Source: JBBIPA01 sp963820495 (GTDB lineage Bacteria > Chloroflexota > Dehalococcoidia > GIF9 > UBA5629). From it: a stretch of 64,000 nt of DNA. Position 1 is the stretch's first letter. Each line of letters starts with the position of its first letter. The translations under genes were made by a program, and so were the position numbers. The stretch is taken from positions 1,116,001-1,180,000 of the forward strand of contig CAWGAF010000002.1 of NCBI GenBank assembly GCA_963820495.1, in the 5' to 3' direction. This document shows positions 27,972-34,728 of the stretch, piece by piece. The notes under the pieces were generated by a model. It saw only the letters and a list, made by a program, of their open reading frames with translations. It made no database searches and had not been told where the DNA came from.

Positions 27972-30482
27972 ATGAGCATGTATTCTTTACCTCCCCTGCT
28001 TAGCACAATAGTCTATGCTATTTTGCTTGTAATAGTTCTGCGCAACCTGCGAACTAAGGTAAGGCGACTATTCGCTCTGTATCTGACTGTATCGCTGTTT
28101 TTTGCCCTTGGCACCTTCATGGTTCTAGCTAACTTCTTCCCGGATCAGATACGTCTGTGGATACTAGGTCCCGCAGTCTTCGGCGCTTGTGCAATGGTCA
28201 GCTACTATCATTTTGTCTGTGTCTTCACCCAGAAAGCGAGCCGTTTAGCAGTAAAGCTAGGGTATGGAGTCGTAGTGCTCGTCATGCTTCCTCTAATTGC
28301 CTTGGGTTATTTTCCTAAGAGCGCCGAGATAACTAGTGCCGGAGGGCTGGATGTTAACTACGGGGAGTTCATTTACCTTTCCGCTGGTGTTGGTATGACC
28401 TTCATGGTATTGTCGATACTCCGTCTGGCACAAAGGCTAAGAGCACTGAGAGACCCCTTGGAAAAAAGCAGAGTGATCTATCTGATAGCCGGCATAACAT
28501 TATTTCTAATCTTTGGGTTCAGAGAAGCCATCCCACCGCTGCCCCAATTCCCACTAACGCAGATCGGTCATTTTCTTAATGCCATAGTTATAACCTATGC
28601 CATCCTCAAGTATCAGCTATTAGACATGAAGCTAGTTGCGAGGAGAGGACTAGTATATTCAGGTGTAACCATTTCTATTACTGCTATATATCTGCTCATA
28701 CTATCTACAGTCCAACATTTCATCAGTGGGTGGACAACTATCCCGGGATTAGGTGCTATTATCGGAACAGCTATTATGATGGCTTGGCTATTCAACCCAA
28801 TAAAGACTCTTCTTCAGAAAGTTGTGGAAAGACTCTTTTTCGGGAAAACCTATGACTACCGGCAAATGGTACTCAGTTTTACTGAGAGAATGGGTAATGT
28901 TCTTAACCTTAGCGAGTTAGCTGAGGCTATGTTGCAACCAATAACAAGGGCGGTGCATGCCACTCAGGCAACCCTTCTGCTTAGCGACGGGGCCGATTTT
29001 AGTGCCCAGTTTGCCGAACGGCGGAAACGAGGTGAGCCGGTTCTCTCTATTAAGCTACGGAGGAATAGTCCGATTATGAATTGGCTTGCCAGAGAGAACA
29101 AGCCTCTTTCTCGAGAGCTTATTGACGTTACTCCTGAGTTTAAGAGTCTGTGGGAAACAGATGAGAGCAGTCTTGATGCTGCAGAAATAGATATGCTTTA
29201 CCCTATGAATAACAAAGGTAATCTGATTGCTATTCTAGCACTGAGTAAAAAGAATCCACCTAGTCCTTACTCCCGTGATGACATAGACCTGATTTCAACT
29301 CTGACTCATCAAGCAGCAGTGATAATAGAAAATGCCCAGCTCTACGCTCAAGCCAAGGAGAGGGCTAATGTAGATGAGCTAACTGGTCTATTTAATCACC
29401 GCTATTTTCACCAACGTTTGAGTGAGGAAATAACAAGGTGTTCTCGCTTTGGGAAAATATTTTCTTTACTTTTCTTAGACTTAGACTTTTTTAAGTCATA
29501 CAATGACATTTACGGCCATGTCGATGGGGATAAAGTCCTTCGGCAAGCAGGGGAAATTATCAAAGGTTGCATACGAAAGATAGACATATGTTTTCGCTAT
29601 GGTGGTGATGAGTTTGCCGTTATCTTGCCTCAGACATCGCTTGATGCAAGCCGTAGTATAGCGGAGAGGATTCGAAGAGAGACAGAAGTTCAAATGGAAT
29701 CGAAAGGCATAGCAATAACTTATAGCATCGGCATAGCTTCCTGGCCAACTGATGGATTAATACGAGAAGAGCTCATTAAAGCAGCGGACGCAGCTCTATA
29801 TTATGCAAAGCAAATTGGAAGAAATCGAGTATGTATCGCTTCGGAAGTGGCGCTTTCTGAGGTGCTAACGATGCAGTTTGGCACACAGAATAATAATGCA
29901 ATACTTAACACGATTTATGCTTTGGCAGCTACAGTCGATGCCAAAGACCATTATACCTATGGACATTCCAAAAAGGTAAGCAGATACGCCGCCGATATTG
30001 CTGAAGCACTTGGTTATCCCAATGAGAGAATCCGTACACTACGTACTGCTGGGCTACTGCATGATATTGGCAAGATTGGTATTCCTGACCAGATCCTCAG
30101 CAAGACAGGATTCTTAACTCACGAGGATTGGCAGGTGATATACGCTCACCCAGATCTGGGAGTATCTATACTTAAGCATGTCGATAGTTTGAGCGACTGC
30201 TTGGCTGGCATAAAGTATCATCACGAACATTACGATGGCAGTGGGTATCCTGCTAGTTTGAAAGGTGATAATATCCCTCAAGACGCCCGCATCTTGGCTG
30301 TATGCGACGCATATGATGCTATGACTTCATCACGTCCTTACCGTAATAAGCTGACACCTGAGATGGCTTTAGAGGAATTAAAGCGCTGTTCTGGCATGCA
30401 ATTCGACCCAAAAATTGTTGAAGTCTTCGTGAAGATCCATAGTTCGAGTATTCAACGGAAGAAGGCGCTAAGTTCAATTTAG
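27972..30482 (+). CDS. Membrane sensor with GAF, GGDEF and HD-GYP domains
   Basis: An 836-residue signalling protein. The N-terminal ~250 residues form about seven hydrophobic helices (histidine-kinase 7TM-like sensor). A GAF domain is at about 300-465, then a GGDEF domain with RYGGDEF (about 542-548) and a C-terminal HD-GYP domain with HDIGKIG (about 696-702) and HHEHYDGSGYP (about 749-759). Both catalytic signatures are intact, so it may both make c-di-GMP (diguanylate cyclase) and break it (phosphodiesterase), depending on input. The ATG start has no strong ribosome binding site. It stands alone between a terminator and the element-like region. Confidence 0.9.
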   Translation: MSMYSLPPLLSTIVYAILLVIVLRNLRTKVRRLFALYLTVSLFFALGTFMVLANFFPDQIRLWILGPAVFGACAMVSYYHFVCVFTQKASRLAVKLGYGVVVLVMLPLIALGYFPKSAEITSAGGLDVNYGEFIYLSAGVGMTFMVLSILRLAQRLRALRDPLEKSRVIYLIAGITLFLIFGFREAIPPLPQFPLTQIGHFLNAIVITYAILKYQLLDMKLVARRGLVYSGVTISITAIYLLILSTVQHFISGWTTIPGLGAIIGTAIMMAWLFNPIKTLLQKVVERLFFGKTYDYRQMVLSFTERMGNVLNLSELAEAMLQPITRAVHATQATLLLSDGADFSAQFAERRKRGEPVLSIKLRRNSPIMNWLARENKPLSRELIDVTPEFKSLWETDESSLDAAEIDMLYPMNNKGNLIAILALSKKNPPSPYSRDDIDLISTLTHQAAVIIENAQLYAQAKERANVDELTGLFNHRYFHQRLSEEITRCSRFGKIFSLLFLDLDFFKSYNDIYGHVDGDKVLRQAGEIIKGCIRKIDICFRYGGDEFAVILPQTSLDASRSIAERIRRETEVQMESKGIAITYSIGIASWPTDGLIREELIKAADAALYYAKQIGRNRVCIASEVALSEVLTMQFGTQNNNAILNTIYALAATVDAKDHYTYGHSKKVSRYAADIAEALGYPNERIRTLRTAGLLHDIGKIGIPDQILSKTGFLTHEDWQVIYAHPDLGVSILKHVDSLSDCLAGIKYHHEHYDGSGYPASLKGDNIPQDARILAVCDAYDAMTSSRPYRNKLTPEMALEELKRCSGMQFDPKIVEVFVKIHSSSIQRKKALSSI

Positions 30483-30548
30483 TACTGCATCGCAAAGGTT
30501 AATTGTAAAAAACAGATTAACTTCTCCAACTAGCTCCAGCGAACGAAC

Positions 30549-30848
30549 TTAAGCATTTTGATAAGCGGTCAACGAAGCCTTATGTCCCCTAACAAAAGTC
30601 CAAATTGTTACGCCGTCAATGTATCCGAATGTGCGGGTGAGAATAAATCCCCCTAGTAAGTCAAGTGAATTGTCTAACAGGAGAGGCCATTGTTCGGGAG
30701 GGATAGGTTTGGAACGGCGTGGCTTAGATTTCCAAGGGTCAGGACGGTCGAGGAACATGGCGGCTTGCAGGTGTTTTAAGTCTGGAGATTTGCTGGGTGT
30801 CTCAGTGAATAGTACTTTATCTTCGTTAAAGTCTGCCTGATAGTTCAC
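30549..30848 (-). CDS. Hypothetical protein, element-associated
   Basis: A 99-residue soluble protein (starts VNYQADFNEDKVLF, ends TAYQNA). I choose GTG 30848, as AAAGGAG lies 7-8 bases upstream; the longer frame to 30944 would read through a zinc-ribbon gene's end. No family recognised; small hypothetical proteins like this are typical of phages and integrative elements. It follows the zinc-ribbon gene at 30905-31090 on the same strand. Confidence 0.45.
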   Translation of the reverse strand: MNYQADFNEDKVLFTETPSKSPDLKHLQAAMFLDRPDPWKSKPRRSKPIPPEQWPLLLDNSLDLLGGFILTRTFGYIDGVTIWTFVRGHKASLTAYQNA

Positions 30849-30904
30849 TACTGTACTCCTTTCGTGTTTTGATTTACGCGTGTAGGATGCGCACCCCCGG
30901 TTGG

Positions 30905-31090
30905 CTAGACAGTTTTGTCTACCCACTTGTTGCAAGCCTGGCATTTGAAGCGTGAGACCCTCTGGCCTGTTTTCTTGAGCTTGAACGATACCAGTTCAAC
31001 GCTGGCATCAGAGCCGCAATCAAAGCATACCGGCTTCTGAACACCTAGCCTGGGGCTGTAAGCTGCTGCCCGGGGCTCATCGCCAAACAT
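30905..31090 (-). CDS. Small zinc-ribbon protein, element-associated
   Basis: A 61-residue protein with a four-cysteine ribbon: VCFDCGSDASVEL...RFKCQACNKWV (about 21-56). The N-terminal 20 residues are disordered-looking. No clear ribosome binding site before ATG 31090. Such small ribbons are common in phage and plasmid regions; function unknown. Confidence 0.45.
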   Translation of the reverse strand: MFGDEPRAAAYSPRLGVQKPVCFDCGSDASVELVSFKLKKTGQRVSRFKCQACNKWVDKTV

Positions 31091-31196
31091 GCAATATAAG
31101 CTTTATCCGATGGTGGCTGTGGTTCAAAAACATTCGACAAGAGCGCTAGCCTCACAAGCCATATCAACGATATCCCAAGGGCTGTCAACAAAGGCT

Positions 31197-31213
31197 AACC
31201 TAGGAACCTAGGT
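31197..31213. repeat. AACCTAGGAACCTAGGT repeat, copy 1
   Basis: First of four identical or near-identical 16-17 base elements between 31.2 and 31.65 kb. Each holds two CCTAGG palindromes 8 bases apart, the second extended to ACCTAGGT. Confidence 0.8.
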
Positions 31214-31237
31214 ATGTCAACACTCATTCACTCGTAA

Positions 31238-31254
31238 AACCTAGGAACCTAGGT
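31238..31254. repeat. AACCTAGGAACCTAGGT repeat, copy 2
   Basis: Identical to copy 1, only 24 bases to its right. Confidence 0.8.
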
Positions 31255-31338
31255 AAAATAGTACCATAACAGGACTAAAGTACCATGGCCACGGGTAAAG
31301 AGTCGTTTTGAGGCCGTCACGAGTGGGGCACGAGCAAA

Positions 31339-31355
31339 GACCTAGGAACCTAGGT
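31339..31355. repeat. CCTAGGAACCTAGGT repeat, copy 3
   Basis: Identical to copies 1 and 2 except its first base (G for A). It lies about 110 bases upstream of the terminase-like gene. Confidence 0.8.
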
Positions 31356-31463
31356 AAAACGAAGCACTACAATGAGGCACAGAGGCCACGGAGTCACCAC
31401 GGGCCAGTGATTAGACCTTGGTAAATTAAACCGCTGGCCGCACCATGCGCTATACTTAAAACC

Positions 31464-32336
31464 ATGGGACAAAAGGGCAAGCTCACCCCCGAACTGCAAC
31501 AGGCATTAGTAGACTGTCTCCTCAAAGGTAACTATGTGAGTACAGCCTGCGAGCTCGTCGGTCTTGGCGAAACTACCTTCTATCAATGGCTTGACTTCGC
31601 CGATAGATATATACAAGAACAAGAGAGCGGACAACCTAGGAACCTAGGTAAGAGAAACTATAAAGGAGAGGTGGAAAGATATGTGGCGTTCGCCGAGGCG
31701 ATAAAAGGCGCACGAGCACACGCAGAGGTAGGGTTCCTCGGCCGCATTGATGAGGCAGGCTCCGTCTCGACACTCATAGAGCAGCGCACGATCACCCACA
31801 CACTCAAGGATGGATCAACGAAGACTGAGACTATAGAGAAGTGGAAGCCCCCCGACTGGACGGCTAATGCGTGGATCCTCGAGCGGACACATTACGAGAA
31901 GTACGGCGAACATAGTTCGCTTGATATCCAGCAAGCAGGCGTTGTCTTCATTGAGCGCTTGCAGAGAGCACGGCAACAGAAGGTAATAGACGGCGAGTTC
32001 CGAGAGATAGAGGAGCTGGCCACGGCTCCACACCCTGAAGAGATACCACCCGAGCGGCTACTGGTGGCACCAGCGAAGCCACAACAAGCAGCAGAGGCAC
32101 CGCTAGGCACCCCGAGGCGTCGCCCGATCTTCGAGCTGATAGCCAAGGTCAAAGCTAAACAGGAGTCCAGTTCTCAGAACGTGCAGTTTAAGAACCACCA
32201 GGTCGCACAACTGCACAAAGACGACGTGCTCAGCCAGCCACCCAGCGCCACGGGTGAGGGTGAACCAGCCAAGGCAAAGTCCCCCACCAGCTCGGAGCCA
32301 GAGCCAGCGCCACCCAAAAACGCGGGGGTGGAATGA
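31464..32336 (+). CDS. Terminase-small-subunit-like HTH protein
   Basis: A 290-residue protein. The N-terminal 90 residues contain a helix-turn-helix (LLKGNYVSTACELVGLGETTFYQWLD) of the kind found in phage terminase small subunits and related phage DNA-binding proteins. A helical middle part (EAIKGARAHAEVGFLGRIDEAG...WTANAWILERTHYEKYG) supports this. The C-terminal 100 residues are disordered, rich in Pro, Ala and Glu. A copy of the CCTAGG repeat lies inside the gene (31633-31649) and is translated in frame as QPRNLG. No large terminase, portal or capsid gene is in the window, so this is an orphan or remnant. Confidence 0.6.
   Translation: MGQKGKLTPELQQALVDCLLKGNYVSTACELVGLGETTFYQWLDFADRYIQEQESGQPRNLGKRNYKGEVERYVAFAEAIKGARAHAEVGFLGRIDEAGSVSTLIEQRTITHTLKDGSTKTETIEKWKPPDWTANAWILERTHYEKYGEHSSLDIQQAGVVFIERLQRARQQKVIDGEFREIEELATAPHPEEIPPERLLVAPAKPQQAAEAPLGTPRRRPIFELIAKVKAKQESSSQNVQFKNHQVAQLHKDDVLSQPPSATGEGEPAKAKSPTSSEPEPAPPKNAGVE
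31633..31649. repeat. AACCTAGGAACCTAGGT repeat, copy 4 (inside a gene)
   Basis: Identical to copy 1. It sits in frame within the terminase-like coding sequence, between EQESG and the following RNYKG. Confidence 0.8.
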
Positions 32337-32765
32337 CTGGTGATTGATTGATGGTCTAGGGTGGTAAAGGGTGGTGATGGAGCGGTGGCACCTACGCCGA
32401 CGGAAAATTGAAAACAAAAAGGGAGTAAGGAGAAGAGGCCTAGGAAACTAGGAAACTAGGTAATATATATACGAAATCTCATTACCTAGGTCGATATTCA
32501 TTACCGATACCTAGGTTTCTAGGTTTTTTCTCTGATTACTCTTTTTGCTTCATATTTTCTCCCTGGGTAGGTGCCATCACTCCACTCCTACCCACCTCCA
32601 ACCTAGGCCATCTACAAACAATCGTCTCACCACCATCCGAGTTTGAGCACGGGCTGCTCTTCATGCCATAGACAACGGGGGCTTTTGTTATGCCTTATAT
32701 CCCCTCACCGGCTGCTTTGACATGGGCGTAGCGCACTGTGGTGAGGCTTGGCTGTGCCTCTATCC
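32337..32765. other. Intergenic with diverged CCTAGG copies
   Basis: No gene seen. It holds a longer cluster of the same repeat family: CCTAGGAAACTAGG plus a third half (32439-32461), ACCTAGGT (32484-32491) and ACCTAGGTTTCTAGGTT (32509-32525), with the last two as an inverted pair relative to the first. The stretch after that is Pro-codon-like in places but has no open frame with a start. Confidence 0.5.
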
Positions 32766-33611
32766 CTATATGCCACCCAAAGGTGACTTATAAAACTTCA
32801 TGCTATCTTGAAATGTCACTGACCTGGTGTATCTCTGTACCATTTCAAGGCTTTCCCATCTGCCAAGGTCTTTAATCGTCATGGTATCAACACCGGCCTT
32901 ACGTAATAGACAGGCGAAGGTACGGCGGAACGTATGTGGATTACAGGTAATGCCAGTACGCTTCTCTAGACGTTGAAGCATGACAGCAATACCGTATTTG
33001 GTCATTCCCCATATATTACCATTTGGTGTATACTCATTTAACCAAGTTTTCATGTGTCCTTCTGCCATCTCACCAAATGGAGCATAAGCTTCTTTCCTAC
33101 CTTTGCCCCATATCTTTATCACTCGATTGTTCCAGTTAATATTCCCCGGCTTTATACTTGCCAGTTCTGACAACCTTAAACCGCTCTCAACGAACAAGGC
33201 GATAATAGCTTTGTCTCTCTCATTGTCAACCGAGTTAACAAGATACCTTACTTGGTCTTCGTCCAATGCTGGTAGTATTGGCTTTCCTAAAATAGGTGCT
33301 TGAATACCTACTATGGGATTATTCAATCCATAATCGTAATTTAGCCAGCGATAGAATGTTTTCAAGGCTCTGTAAGTCGCGTGTCTTGTAGCTAATCCAT
33401 TTTGATTAGCGGCTATTGAGTTCAAGTACTTTTGAATTTGTGCACGAGTAGCTTTACGATAATCCACTAACCCGACAAATCTTTCAAGCCTATCCTTATA
33501 AAATTCAACCGTTTTTAGGCTACATCCCATCGCTCTACGTGATTGCAGGAACAATGCCAAATAGTTGGGTGTTTTATCTTCCGGTAGCGAGCTGGCAATG
33601 GCTTCAAGCAA
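32766..33611 (-). CDS. Tyrosine recombinase/integrase, N-terminus probably split at att site
   Basis: A phage-type integrase. The called frame begins at a TTG (33611) and has a SAM-like core-binding domain (about 15-100) and a catalytic domain (about 110-281) with Arg in SGLRLSEL, HTFRRTF (His and Arg) and the Tyr of MVQRYTR; the usual second His is replaced, in GRWES. The same frame stays open upstream to 33788, and 33612-33710 encodes a clear helix-turn-helix (LTISQLAALTKLSKSYICQVKSG in part, then KKKASLKLLEAI). No ATG, GTG or TTG precedes that domain, and the frame runs straight through the tRNA-Gly fragment. The complete gene may exist only when the element is excised. Confidence 0.85.
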   Translation of the reverse strand: MLEAIASSLPEDKTPNYLALFLQSRRAMGCSLKTVEFYKDRLERFVGLVDYRKATRAQIQKYLNSIAANQNGLATRHATYRALKTFYRWLNYDYGLNNPIVGIQAPILGKPILPALDEDQVRYLVNSVDNERDKAIIALFVESGLRLSELASIKPGNINWNNRVIKIWGKGRKEAYAPFGEMAEGHMKTWLNEYTPNGNIWGMTKYGIAVMLQRLEKRTGITCNPHTFRRTFACLLRKAGVDTMTIKDLGRWESLEMVQRYTRSVTFQDSMKFYKSPLGGI

Positions 33612-33727
33612 CTTTAACGAGGCTTTTTTCTTCCCACTCTTAACTTGGCATATATAAGATTTGCTTAATTTGGTTAACGCTGCAAGCTGTGATATGGTTA
33701 AATTGTTAACCTTTTTAATCGTCTCTT

Positions 33728-33777
33728 CCTGCCTTCCAAGCAGGCTGTCGCGGGTTCGAACCCCGTCTCCCGCTCCA
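33728..33777 (+). other. Truncated tRNA-Gly(UCC) 3' half, attachment site
   Basis: The 3' part of a tRNA-Gly: anticodon stem CCTGC / GCAGG around loop CTTCCAA (anticodon TCC), a 5-base variable loop, T stem and loop (GCGGG TTCGAAC CCCGT), the 3' acceptor strand CTCCCGC, discriminator T and CCA. The matching 5' acceptor (GCGGGAG) and D arm are missing upstream. This is the classic scar left at one end of an element inserted into a tRNA 3' end, and an integrase gene lies next to it. Confidence 0.85.
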
Positions 33778-33825
33778 CGTGATTCAGATTAATAAGTGAT
33801 TTTGACAAGTTAGGATGAACATATA

Positions 33826-33863
33826 TAAAAAGGACGCCATATTCGGATATAACGTCCCTTTTT
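33826..33863 (-). terminator. Terminator after the transhydroxylase-like operon
   Basis: Inverted repeat AAAAAGGACG / CGTCCCTTTTT with a partly paired loop. On the minus strand it ends with T5, just downstream of the stop at 33898. It can act in both directions. Confidence 0.75.
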
Positions 33864-33897
33864 CTCAGTCTAACGAGAAAGTCTAACCTAATTAGGA

Positions 33898-34728
33898 CTA
33901 TTTCTTAAAAATCTTAATATCTCCTACGTTTACATCTTTTTGCGTAACATCAACCGGGCTCACAAAATAGTCACGATAGCCTTTTTTCTCCACCAACAGC
34001 GAATATGATCCTGTGTTCAACTCCTTAAACCAGAAATCACCGTAGCTATCAGTTTTAGTGGTAGCCTTTGCGCCGGTCTCAAGGTTAGTCGCTATGACAA
34101 TGGCTCCCTCGGCACATTTATCTGCGTTAGGATCATACACAGCCCCGGCGATAAATTTTTTAGGCAAACCTATATAATAGACTCTTGGTTTTACTTTCAG
34201 CTCAGGCTTAAGCGGTTGTGTCTTGCTTATCAATGCCTTAATCTTTGGATCTGCCTCATCGCCAAATGTAAATGCGCCAGTTGGGCAGGCATCAACACAC
34301 CGCGGCTCTTTCCAGCCATTATCCAGGAGGTGCGCGCAGAACGTGCACTTCTGGGCAATGTTGAGCGCATCATTGAAGTAGATAATGTTCTCGTACGGGC
34401 AGGCCGTGATGCACATCTTGTTGCCACGACACTTAGTGGGGTCAATGATGACTGCTCCATCATCTCGCTTGTAGATGGCCTTGGCATTGCATGCTTCAAT
34501 GCACGGCGCATCATCACAGTGCTGGCAGATACTGTGCTCGTACGTGATCTTGACTTTGGGAACTTGGCCGCGGACGTTATCGTAGACCTTATTCCAGAAC
34601 TGTCCGGTATCTGGCTGCGGCTTCGCGATAGGTGACCAATCATTGGCCACATGCTCGTCCTTGCATGCCACCTGGCAGTTGTAGCAACCGTTGCAGATAT
34701 CGTAGTTGATAATCAAGACATTACCCAT
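33898..34728 (-). CDS. Iron-sulfur subunit, transhydroxylase small-subunit-like
   Basis: A 276-residue electron-transfer subunit. Residues 1-165 carry four ferredoxin-type cysteine clusters (CNGCYNCQVAC; CQHCDDAPCIEAC; CRGNKMCITACPY; CTFCAHLL...CVDACPTGA), as in DmsB/PhsB-type proteins. Residues about 190-276 form a CnaB/transthyretin-like beta sandwich (GAIVIATNLETG...LLVEKKGYRDYF). This fused layout is that of the small subunit of pyrogallol-phloroglucinol transhydroxylase. The start overlaps the large-subunit stop by one base (TAATG) with GGGAGG upstream, so the two are coupled. Coding is visibly GC-rich. Confidence 0.8.
   Translation of the reverse strand: MGNVLIINYDICNGCYNCQVACKDEHVANDWSPIAKPQPDTGQFWNKVYDNVRGQVPKVKITYEHSICQHCDDAPCIEACNAKAIYKRDDGAVIIDPTKCRGNKMCITACPYENIIYFNDALNIAQKCTFCAHLLDNGWKEPRCVDACPTGAFTFGDEADPKIKALISKTQPLKPELKVKPRVYYIGLPKKFIAGAVYDPNADKCAEGAIVIATNLETGAKATTKTDSYGDFWFKELNTGSYSLLVEKKGYRDYFVSPVDVTQKDVNVGDIKIFKK

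Noticed and set aside
31197..31649. Repeats that at first look like a CRISPR array
   Set aside because: Copies are only 17 bases, spaced irregularly (24, 84, 277 bases), one is inside a gene, and no cas gene is present.
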